A stretch of DNA of 7,706 nt from DASSKP01 sp035695045 (lineage in GTDB: Bacteria; Actinomycetota; Actinomycetes; JAFAQI01), in NCBI GenBank assembly GCA_035695045.1, contig DASSEX010000084.1, positions 1 through 7,706 of the forward strand, written 5' to 3'. Within the stretch, counting starts at the first letter, position 1. Each line of letters starts with the position of its first letter. Below are positions 1 through 5,594 of this stretch, piece by piece. The position numbers were made by a program, and so were the translations under genes. The notes below the pieces were generated by a model, which worked only from the letters and a program-made list of their open reading frames with translations, did no database searches and was not told the origin of the DNA.

Positions 1-232
1 AGTCGCCGCGTGTGAGGTCGATGTCCGTCGAACGGCGGACGGAGATGCGCGGATTTGCGCCGTCTGAGCGAACGTCGTTCGGTCTGGGCCGGTTTGGCGG
101 CGGCCCTTCGTCGAGGGTGCCCGGCAAATCAGATCGCCTTCCGATATAGCCCGGGCCATACGCCGCTGCCACCCGCTGGGGGCATCACGGGGCGCGCTCG
201 CCCGAGTGCCGCCCTACTCACCCGAAATTTGC

Positions 233-270
233 GGATGCCACGACGGCATATCTATGCCACTCCGGCATCC
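233..270. promoter_or_regulatory. Site A: palindromic operator with four half-sites
   Basis: ATGCC (235-239), GGCAT (245-249), ATGCC (254-258) and GGCAT (264-268) are separated by exactly 5, 4 and 5 bp. The outer arms extend to GGATGCC and GGCATCC. Half-site starts are 10, 9 and 10 bp apart, so all four lie on about the same face of the helix. AT-rich GAAATTT and GAAAATTTC sequences flank it on both sides. The same architecture recurs as site B between the second Acg gene and narG, with different spacers. The inner GGCAT-N4-ATGCC dyad has the 5-4-5 geometry of FNR-type sites (TTGAT-N4-ATCAA) but a different half-site. The regulator is unknown to me. Confidence 0.7.
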
Positions 271-295
271 CGAAAATTTCACCCCCTACGGGGGG
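271..295 (-). terminator. Weak terminator-like hairpin downstream of the kinase gene
   Basis: Read on the minus strand, a run of C, a GTA loop and a run of G form a stem of about 5 bp, followed by TGAAATTTT. It lies about 75 nt past the stop of the histidine kinase gene and is the only intrinsic-terminator-like structure on that side. The stem is short and the T run is interrupted, so this is tentative. The AT-rich stretch could equally be a flank of operator site A. Confidence 0.3.
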
Positions 296-352
296 CCATG
301 CGGCGGCGCGGAGGGCCATGCGCCGGCGCGGAGGGCCACGGTCCGGCACGGC
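293..352. repeat. 20-bp GC-rich tandem repeat, three units
   Basis: Units start at 293, 313 and 333. The first two (GGGCCATGCGGCGGCGCGGA and its neighbour) differ at a single base. The third is more diverged but keeps GGGCCA at its start and CCGGCACGG in place of CCGGCGCGG. It sits in the 3' flank of the kinase gene with no coding frame across it. It probably arose by slippage in GC-rich DNA; no function is evident. Confidence 0.65.
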
Positions 353-367
353 CGGCGCGCGCTCGCT

Positions 368-2092
368 CTAGCTCGGGAGCGGCACCTGCCAGGTGACGAC
401 GGTGCCGCCACCGTCCCGGTTCTCCGCGGTGAACGTCCCGCCGAGGTCGGCCGCGCGTCGCTCGAGGTTGGCCAGGCCGCTACGCCGCCCGCCCGCCGAC
501 AACCCCTTCCCGTCGTCCACCACGACGAGCACGACGGAAGAAGGGTCAGCCGTGATCGACACCGACACGGACTTCGCACCCGCGTGGCGGGCCGCGTTGC
601 TCAACGCCTCCCGGACGACGGCCAGCATCTGCTCGCCCACGCCGGGCGGCACGACCGTGTCGACCGGTCCGGCGAACGCCACCGAGGGCTCGAAGCCCAG
701 CGACGTCGACGCCGCCCGGGCAGCGGTCAGGACCGCCGAGCGGATGCCTTCGCCGGACGCGGGGGCAGGGTTCTGCAGGGCGAAGATCGACGTACGAATC
801 TCCTTGATCGTCGCGTCGAGATCGTCGACCGCCGTGCGGACCCGCGTCGCGGCCTCGTCGGACATGCCACGCAGCGCGCCCTCGAGCGACATGGCCGTCG
901 CGAACAGCCGCTGGATCACCAGGTCGTGCAGGTCGCGGGCGATCCGGTCGCGGTCGCCGAGCACGGCGACCTGCTCCCGGTCGGCAGCAGCAGCACCCAG
1001 ACGTAGCGAGATGGCCGCCTGGCCGGCGAAGCTCTCGACCAGCCGCAGCACCTCGTCACCGAACCGCGCCTTGTCCCCCAGCCGGCCGACGACGAGCGTC
1101 CCGAGCGCCTCGCCGGAGCCGGAGCCGAGCGGTACGTACAGAGCGGGCCCGACGCCGGCGGCGTGCAGCAAGCCCGGCCAGACACGCGGGTCGGTCTGCG
1201 CGTCGGCGACCGTCGTCGGAGCACCTTCCCGCATCACCGACGCGGCCAGCGACTCGGCGGCAATGATCTGGTCGGTGAGCTGGTCCGCGCCTTCGCCGTC
1301 GCTCGCCGCCACCCGCAGCGTCCCGTCGCCGACCGGCAGCGCCAGCATCGCGATGTCGGCGTCGGCCAGCTGCCGTGCCGCCGCGACGAGGTCGGGAAAC
1401 ACCTCCGACGGGTCGCTTCCGGCCAGCATCCGGGTCTGGATCCCGCTCGCGGCCTCGAGCCACTGCTGACGGCGCTGCGCCTGCTCGTAGAGCCGCGCGT
1501 TCTGGATCGCCAGGCCGGCCGCCGACGCGAGCGCGATCACGACCTGCTCGTCGCCTTCGGTGAACTCGCCGCCGCCGCGCTTCTCCGTCAGGTAGAGGTT
1601 GCCGAACGCCTCACCGCGCACGGTGATCGGCACTCCGAGGAACGTGTGCATCGGCGGGTGGTTGGGCGGGAAGCCGTACGACGCCGGGTGGTCCGCCAGG
1701 TCCGCGAGCCGGATCGCCCGCGGCTCCTTGATGAGCACGCCCAGCACGCCGCGACCGTGCGGCAGGTCACCGATCTTCGCGCGCAGCTCGTCGCCGATCC
1801 CGACCGTGACGAACTCCGACAGCCGGCTGTCGCCGCTCGGGTCGAGCACACCGAGGGCGGCGTACTGCGCATCGGCGAGCTCGGCGGCCGTCTCGGTGAT
1901 CCGCATGAGGACGGCCCCGAGGTCGAGCTGCGAGCCGATCGACACGACGGCCTGGAGCAGCGCCTGCAGCCGTTCGGCGAGCAGCGCCACGCTCTCGACC
2001 CGTTCGGTGACCTCGGCCAGCAGGACCGGCAGGTCGAGGGCACCGAGCCCGGACAGAGCCGCCCGAGGCTCGTCCCGGGATCGATCGGTCAC
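368..2092 (-). CDS. DosS/DosT-type GAF-domain sensor histidine kinase
   Basis: 574 aa from GTG, close to the length I recall for mycobacterial DosS (about 578). Domains in order: N-terminal helix (20-55), GAF-A (about 57-200), GAF-B (about 228-365), HisKA_3 dimerisation domain with RDLHDLVIQR and phosphoacceptor H389, then a HATPase_c domain with N-box REALSNAARHA (494-504), DDGKGL (526-531) and SGLANL. It has no membrane segment, so it is cytoplasmic. Aligned from memory with M. tuberculosis DosS, GAF-A keeps the haem-ligand His (NHPPM, H145, equivalent to H149) and the distal Tyr (GNLYL, Y167, equivalent to Y171), so haem binding and sensing of O2, NO, CO or redox state are likely. Where DosS has E87 this protein has G81, as DosT does. 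The gene starts 10 nt after the stop of the Acg-like gene, so both are probably co-transcribed from the box-containing divergent promoter. No response regulator is adjacent. The GTG start has only a weak AGGG about 8 nt upstream. Confidence 0.92.
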   Translation of the reverse strand: MTDRSRDEPRAALSGLGALDLPVLLAEVTERVESVALLAERLQALLQAVVSIGSQLDLGAVLMRITETAAELADAQYAALGVLDPSGDSRLSEFVTVGIGDELRAKIGDLPHGRGVLGVLIKEPRAIRLADLADHPASYGFPPNHPPMHTFLGVPITVRGEAFGNLYLTEKRGGGEFTEGDEQVVIALASAAGLAIQNARLYEQAQRRQQWLEAASGIQTRMLAGSDPSEVFPDLVAAARQLADADIAMLALPVGDGTLRVAASDGEGADQLTDQIIAAESLAASVMREGAPTTVADAQTDPRVWPGLLHAAGVGPALYVPLGSGSGEALGTLVVGRLGDKARFGDEVLRLVESFAGQAAISLRLGAAAADREQVAVLGDRDRIARDLHDLVIQRLFATAMSLEGALRGMSDEAATRVRTAVDDLDATIKEIRTSIFALQNPAPASGEGIRSAVLTAARAASTSLGFEPSVAFAGPVDTVVPPGVGEQMLAVVREALSNAARHAGAKSVSVSITADPSSVVLVVVDDGKGLSAGGRRSGLANLERRAADLGGTFTAENRDGGGTVVTWQVPLPS

Positions 2093-2102
2093 ACAACGGA
2101 CC

Positions 2103-3086
2103 CTAAGCCAGGGCCGTCACTTTCAGCAGGTCGTCGACGTCCCGCCGCCCGGTGGTGGGGGCCCCGTGGCCATATCCAACCCGCAGCAGGAGTTGCGGGT
2201 GGCCGAGCAGACCCAGCCCTCGCTGGAGCCGTGCTCGGGTAGCGGGAACGTCGACGACCGGTCCGAGGGGCTGGCTCGTGGCGCCTGCGTCGGTGAGGAT
2301 GAGAAGGACCAACGCCAGGGCGCGCCCCGTGCGCAGCCAGCCGGCGGGAGTGTCGTCGTCGCTGCCGAGCAGCACGAGCGTGTCCCGCTCGACCGACGGC
2401 GGCGAAGAGAGGTCGGCCGGCGCCACGTGCGTGCCGGTGCCGATGAAGTCCCGGAGCGGGACGTCGCTGACGACGCCCTCGTCCCACGGCTGCGCGGCCT
2501 GGACGGGGATGCCGTCCGGGGCGGAGCCGGTACGGCGCCACGCGGCGAGCTCCTCGTGGTACGCCGCCTCGCTCGACTCGATCTCTTCGGCCTCGGCGAG
2601 CAGCATCGCTGCTGTCGTCCGGTCTCCAGGCCGATCGAGCACGCGTAGCCAGCTGCCCCGGGCGGAAGCGGCTTCGCGAATCCGGTGCAGCAGCTCTCCG
2701 GGGAGCTGCTTGGCGTCGTACGGGCCACGGTCGGTGTACCGGCGCGGGATCGCGTCGATGAGCCGGCGCTCGGTCGGGCTGACCGGCACCTTGTGGCCCA
2801 CGGTGAGAGTGGCGAAGAGAGTCGAGTCGCCGTCAGGCTCCGGCAGCAACCGGACCACGCAGTCGTAGCCGAGAGCCCTGACGGCGAGTCGAGCGAACTC
2901 GACCGCGACGCCGCAGCTGATGTGCAGCTGGCGTGCGGCCGGGTCCAGGACGTGAAGCGTCCGCCCCATGTCGGCGCGCACCTCGATGGTGTGGCCGTCC
3001 GCGGTGAACTGCCACGGCTGGGTGTTGTGCACCGACGGCGCCAAAGACGCGAACTGGGTGACAGTGCGGAGTTGCTCGATGTCCAT
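2103..3086 (-). CDS. Acg-type nitroreductase-fold flavoprotein 1
   Basis: 327 aa. It belongs to the Acg family (Rv2032/Rv3127/Rv3131 type), fused two-lobe members of the nitroreductase superfamily that bind FMN. The sequence shows the family hallmark APSVHNTQPW (16-25), SCGVAVEFARLA in the first lobe, RRYTDRGPY and a C-terminal PQLLLRVGYG. In the family a lid covers the flavin, and classical nitroreductase activity is often absent. Flavin storage or stress adaptation has been proposed, so the exact reaction is unknown. The start is ATG 3086, where homology begins; the frame continues upstream to 3749 only as the antisense of PPOX1. No strong ribosome binding site is seen. It is the first gene of a likely operon with the histidine kinase. 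DosR-like boxes are centred about 65 and 92 bp upstream of the start codon, and a weaker box-like GAGCCCCTTGACCC (3122-3135) is closer. Confidence 0.93.
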   Translation of the reverse strand: MDIEQLRTVTQFASLAPSVHNTQPWQFTADGHTIEVRADMGRTLHVLDPAARQLHISCGVAVEFARLAVRALGYDCVVRLLPEPDGDSTLFATLTVGHKVPVSPTERRLIDAIPRRYTDRGPYDAKQLPGELLHRIREAASARGSWLRVLDRPGDRTTAAMLLAEAEEIESSEAAYHEELAAWRRTGSAPDGIPVQAAQPWDEGVVSDVPLRDFIGTGTHVAPADLSSPPSVERDTLVLLGSDDDTPAGWLRTGRALALVLLILTDAGATSQPLGPVVDVPATRARLQRGLGLLGHPQLLLRVGYGHGAPTTGRRDVDDLLKVTALA

Positions 3087-3143
3087 GACGCAAGTCTCGG
3101 CGGGCCGGCGGCGACCGGGCAGAGCCCCTTGACCCGGTTGGAA

Positions 3144-3157
3144 AGGACTTTGGTCCC
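3144..3157. promoter_or_regulatory. DosR-like box 1 (12 of 14 match)
   Basis: AGGACTTTGGTCCC matches the core GGGACTWWAGTCCC of the mycobacterial DosR (DevR) box at 12 of 14 positions. It lies between the divergent Acg-like gene 1 and PPOX1, both families typical of the DosR regulon, so it could activate in both directions. Its centre is about 65 bp from the Acg start and about 60 bp from the chosen PPOX1 start. Confidence 0.7.
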
Positions 3158-3170
3158 GGACATGCCTGTC

Positions 3171-3184
3171 GGGACCTTCGGCCC
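3171..3184. promoter_or_regulatory. DosR-like box 2 (11 of 14 match)
   Basis: GGGACCTTCGGCCC matches the DosR core at 11 of 14 positions. It is 13 of 14 identical to the reverse complement of the box upstream of the second Acg gene. Its centre is 27 bp from box 1, and the facing half-sites of the two boxes form an inverted repeat (GGTCCCGGACA at 3152-3162, TGTCGGGACC at 3167-3176). Two boxes per promoter is common in the mycobacterial regulon. Its presence inside the longest possible PPOX1 frame argues for a start downstream of it. Confidence 0.65.
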
Positions 3185-3209
3185 TGGTCCCGTGGCCACT
3201 TCGGTCTCG

Positions 3210-3767
3210 ATGCTTGGCGGCATGCCATCGATTGCCCAGTTCGTCCCTCGCTTCTTCGCCTCCGCGATCGTCAACGCGGGGCGGGCGGTGCTCGAGGAGA
3301 CGGAGCGGTGGGAGCAGCGGGACCGGCTCGCGCCGGGAGCGCGCGCCGACGGACCGGGCCAGGCGATCGACGCGATCGCACCCGACGAGTGCTGGGAGCT
3401 GCTCGCCGGTGCGGAGATCGGCAGGCTGTCGTTCGGCGTGCACGGCGGGCTGCCCGTGATCGTCCCGGTGAACTTCACCGTCGACGGCGAGACGATCGTG
3501 TTCCGGACCGGGCGCGGCCCGAAGCTCACCGCAGCCTCCCGGCGGGAGATCGTCGCCTTCGAGGCGGACGCGATCGACGTCGAGAGCCGTACCGGCTGGA
3601 GCGTCGTCGTCATCGGCCAGGCCCGCGTGGTGACCAGCGAGACCGAGCGCCGCCGGCTGGACGCGCTGGGGCTCCGGCCCTGGGTGGCTGGCCCCCGCGA
3701 CGAGTACGTCGTCATCACCCCGCGCAACGTCGCGGGCCGTCTTGTCCACGCGTCGCAGGACCTTTGA
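3210..3767 (+). CDS. PPOX-like flavin/F420-type split-barrel protein 1
   Basis: 185 aa with the start chosen here. The C-terminal 130 residues form a pyridoxamine 5'-phosphate oxidase-like split barrel: GRLSFGVHGGLPVIVPVNF (71-89), IVFRT (96-100), GPKL (103-106), VAFEAD (115-120), GWSVVVIGQA (129-138), RDEYVVITP (163-171). Members bind FMN, F420 or haem, and several small ones belong to the mycobacterial DosR regulon. The substrate cannot be read from sequence. A 50-residue N-terminal extension, with a hydrophobic/amphipathic stretch FVPRFFASAIVNAG followed by an acidic helix, precedes the barrel and is absent from PPOX2. In-frame starts are ATG 3162, GTG 3192, ATG 3210 and ATG 3222. I prefer 3210 or 3222 because 3162 would place DosR-like box 2 inside the gene. 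No clear ribosome binding site precedes any of them, so the message may be leaderless. It is the first gene of the rightward cluster. Confidence 0.85.
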   Translation: MLGGMPSIAQFVPRFFASAIVNAGRAVLEETERWEQRDRLAPGARADGPGQAIDAIAPDECWELLAGAEIGRLSFGVHGGLPVIVPVNFTVDGETIVFRTGRGPKLTAASRREIVAFEADAIDVESRTGWSVVVIGQARVVTSETERRRLDALGLRPWVAGPRDEYVVITPRNVAGRLVHASQDL

Positions 3768-3770
3768 CCC
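3757..3770. promoter_or_regulatory. Possible weak DosR-like box before PPOX2
   Basis: AGGACCTTTGACCC overlaps the stop codon of PPOX1 and lies 35 bp before the PPOX2 start. It matches the mycobacterial DosR core at only 10 of 14 positions, but it is 12 of 14 identical to the reverse complement of the box upstream of Acg-like gene 2. It may give a secondary promoter for PPOX2 and the downstream disulfide genes, or may be chance, since most of it is coding sequence. Confidence 0.35.
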
Positions 3771-3805
3771 TGTCCTGCCCTTCCGTCGACACCGAGGCTG
3801 ACCAC

Positions 3806-4222
3806 ATGTCCTTCACGAGCCTGACGCAGACCGAGTGCATGGCCAAGCTGGCCCAGCACTCGATCGGCCGGATCGCCGTGACCTCACGGGCACTGCCGGC
3901 GATCGTCCCCGTCAACTACGCGATGACCGGCCGGACGACCATCGTCTTCCGCACCGAACCCGGCGGAATGCTTGCGCGGGCGACAGAGGACACCGTCGTC
4001 GCGTTCGAGGTCGACGAGCTGGCCCGCGACGGGCGTAGCGGCTGGAGCGTCCTCGTCGTGGGCGTCGCCCACCACCTCGACGGCAGCGACGTCGTACGCG
4101 CGGTGGCGAGCCGCGTCAGCAGCGCAGTTGGTGAAGGACGTGACCAGTTCGTCGCCATCACCATCGGCCAGATCACCGGACGTGTCGTCGAACCGACGCC
4201 GTCCGCACTCGCGGGGGTGTGA
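3806..4222 (+). CDS. PPOX-like flavin/F420-type split-barrel protein 2
   Basis: 138 aa, a normal length for the small PPOX family, with no N-terminal extension. It parallels PPOX1 segment by segment: IGRIAVTSRALPAIVPVNY (20-38), IVFRT (46-50), VAFEVD (65-70), GRSGWSVLVVGVA (76-88), GRDQFVAITIGQITGR (111-126). Where PPOX1 has GPKL, this protein has GGML (53-56), so a lysine usual at the cofactor edge is missing and cofactor preference may differ. The start ATG 3806 has GAGG at 3794-3797 with good spacing. The gap to PPOX1 is 38 nt and to the next gene 7 nt, so it is probably in the same operon. Tandem duplication followed by divergence is likely (inference). The reaction is unknown. Confidence 0.88.
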   Translation: MSFTSLTQTECMAKLAQHSIGRIAVTSRALPAIVPVNYAMTGRTTIVFRTEPGGMLARATEDTVVAFEVDELARDGRSGWSVLVVGVAHHLDGSDVVRAVASRVSSAVGEGRDQFVAITIGQITGRVVEPTPSALAGV

Positions 4223-4229
4223 GGACGTC

Positions 4230-5123
4230 ATGACATCGACGGCAGCGGCTCGGGACAGCCGACGACGGCAGCAGCAGCTGGAGGCTGCTGCTCGCGCCCG
4301 AGCGGCCCGGGTACGACGTCGCCGGCGGCAACTCGTCGGTGGCGGTGTCGCCGTCGTCCTCGTGGTCGTCGGCGCGATGCTCGCCGTCTCCGCGCTCACC
4401 GGCTCGTCCGGTTCGAAGGGCTCGTCGGGCAAGAGCTCGTACGCCGACGGAACGGCGATCGCGAAGATGCTCATCGCCACACCGAGCCAGACGTTGAGCT
4501 CCATCGGCGTCGGCACGGTGAAGCGCGCGCCGGTCGCCGTCCAGGACGCGGCGCTCACCAGCAACGGCAAGCCGGAGATCCTCTACCTCGGTGCCGACTA
4601 CTGCCCGTTCTGCGCCGCGGAGCGCTGGCCGCTCGTCCTCGCGCTGGGCCGGTTCGGCACGTTCTCGCACATCGGCCTGACGACCTCAGCGCATCAAGAC
4701 GTGTTCCCGGACACCGCGACGTTCTCCTTCCACGACGTCGGCTACCGCAGCGACTATCTCTCGTTCGTCGCGCGCGAGCTCTACGACAACGTCGCCGTCA
4801 GCCGCGGGCACTACCGGCCGCTCGACAAGGCGACCAATTCAGAGCTGGCGCTGCTCACGAAGTACGGCAGCTCCTTCCCCCTGGTCGACTTCGCCGGTCG
4901 TTACGTGCAGCGCGGGGCGTCGTACGACCCCGGTGTCTTGAAGGGCATGTCGGCCGACGACATCGCCATGTCGATCGCCAGCGTGCAGAGTCCTACCGCG
5001 CAAGGCGTGGGCGGTGCAGCCAACATGCTGACCGCCGCGATCTGCAGCGTGACCAAGGGCCAGCCGGCGAACGTCTGCACCGACCCCGCGGTGGTCGCCG
5101 CGACGTCGAAGCTGCACGGCTGA
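4230..5123 (+). CDS. DUF929-like membrane-anchored thioredoxin-fold protein
   Basis: 297 aa. Features in order: a highly basic, Ala/Gln/Arg-rich N-terminus (8-34, cytoplasmic by the positive-inside rule), one membrane anchor (about 36-56), a Gly/Ser/Lys linker (57-70), then an extracytoplasmic domain with LYLGADYCPFCAAERWP. CPFC (125-128) is a thioredoxin-type redox pair, and SSFPLVDF (214-221) supplies the expected cis-proline (P217). Two more cysteines, C272 and C283, may form a second, structural or relay disulfide. The pattern resembles DUF929 proteins. The likely role is a DsbA-like oxidase of exported proteins, re-oxidised by the VKOR encoded 3 nt downstream. The start ATG 4230 has GAGG at 4221-4224, overlapping the PPOX2 stop, so translation is probably coupled. 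No in vivo substrate can be deduced. Confidence 0.85.
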   Translation: MTSTAAARDSRRRQQQLEAAARARAARVRRRRRQLVGGGVAVVLVVVGAMLAVSALTGSSGSKGSSGKSSYADGTAIAKMLIATPSQTLSSIGVGTVKRAPVAVQDAALTSNGKPEILYLGADYCPFCAAERWPLVLALGRFGTFSHIGLTTSAHQDVFPDTATFSFHDVGYRSDYLSFVARELYDNVAVSRGHYRPLDKATNSELALLTKYGSSFPLVDFAGRYVQRGASYDPGVLKGMSADDIAMSIASVQSPTAQGVGGAANMLTAAICSVTKGQPANVCTDPAVVAATSKLHG

Positions 5124-5126
5124 GCG

Positions 5127-5594
5127 ATGTCTGCCGGTGATGCCGGGCCCCCACGCTGGGCCGTGCCCGTCACGCTCGCGCTGAGCGTGGCGGGGTTGGG
5201 GACGTCGGCCTACCTGACCTACACGCACTACGCCGAACCAGCCGCCCTCGCGTGCCCGGACACCGGCGTCGTGAACTGCGTCAAGGTGACGACGAGCAGC
5301 GAGTCGATGGTCGGGCCGGTGCCGGTCGCGGTGCTCGGCATCGTGTTCTTCGCCGGCATGCTGCTGCTGTCGCTGCCCTGGATGTGGCGCGCACGGAACC
5401 CGTGGGTCTCGCGAGCCCGGCTCGCCGGCGTCGCCGTCGGCATGGTCTCGGTGCTCTATCTCGTCGGGGTCGAGCTGCTGTCCCTGCATGCGATCTGTCT
5501 GTGGTGCACCGCCGTGCACGTGCTGACGTTCGCGTTGTTCGTCGCCTGCCTCGCCGCTGCGAGCGAGTGGTCCGAGGTCAGGTCAGGTCGATGA
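5127..5594 (+). CDS. Vitamin K epoxide reductase (VKOR) family membrane protein
   Basis: 155 aa with four predicted membrane helices (about 13-34, 64-84, 99-119, 127-147). The VKOR redox residues are present: loop cysteines C43 and C51, serines at 57-60 and the active-site CLWC (124-127) at the start of the last helix. Bacterial VKORs oxidise a DsbA-like partner and pass the electrons to quinone, replacing DsbB. Some are fused to a thioredoxin domain; here the partner is the separate CPFC protein immediately upstream, with only 3 nt between stop and start. The start ATG 5127 is the first codon of the family's N-terminus. The last 17 bp overlap the 3' end of the convergent Acg-like gene 2. Electron disposal to menaquinone, which also feeds nitrate reductase, would link it functionally to narG (inference). 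Confidence 0.92.
   Translation: MSAGDAGPPRWAVPVTLALSVAGLGTSAYLTYTHYAEPAALACPDTGVVNCVKVTTSSESMVGPVPVAVLGIVFFAGMLLLSLPWMWRARNPWVSRARLAGVAVGMVSVLYLVGVELLSLHAICLWCTAVHVLTFALFVACLAAASEWSEVRSGR

Larger units (their letters stand above)
1..367. other. Left-flank region without a supported gene
   Basis: No open frame here has a convincing start, ribosome binding site and protein-like composition together. Two frames stay open at the left edge. One is a minus-strand frame from GTG at 172 to beyond position 1, ending in residues such as ISVRRSTDIDL. The other is a plus-strand frame ending at the tag stop near 145. In the first 60 bases the positions richest in GC fit the wobble positions of either frame, so a gene may begin or end just outside the window. 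The region also holds operator-like site A, a hairpin and a tandem repeat, listed separately. It lies downstream of the histidine kinase gene, so site A probably serves a leftward gene that is mostly outside the window (inference). Confidence 0.5.

Noticed and set aside
1..172. Minus-strand frames open to the left edge (starts at 172 and 159)
   Set aside because: No ribosome binding site, wobble GC lower than in the real genes, and no recognisable protein; insufficient to call a partial gene.
393..2242. Several long plus-strand open frames opposite the histidine kinase gene
   Set aside because: They are antisense shadows in GC-rich DNA with Arg/Ala/Pro-rich low-complexity translations, while the minus frame shows full kinase domains.
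3122..3135. GAGCCCCTTGACCC as a further DosR-like box before Acg-like gene 1
   Set aside because: It matches the DosR core at only 8 of 14 positions; kept as a remark, not as a feature.
3186..3191. Additional GGTCCC half-site after box 2
   Set aside because: The surrounding 14 bases match the DosR core at only 8 positions.
3162..3209. Earlier PPOX1 start codons (ATG 3162, GTG 3192)
   Set aside because: ATG 3162 would include DosR-like box 2 in the coding sequence. The extra residues are Gly/Pro-rich without family similarity. Not fully excluded.
3219..3226. GGCATGCC palindrome containing the sites A/B half-sites
   Set aside because: The half-sites overlap rather than being 4 bp apart and there is no outer pair; it coincides with a start codon and looks like chance.
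3087..3749. Upstream extension of the Acg-like protein 1 frame
   Set aside because: It runs antisense through PPOX1 with no family similarity; the known N-terminus of the family begins at ATG 3086.
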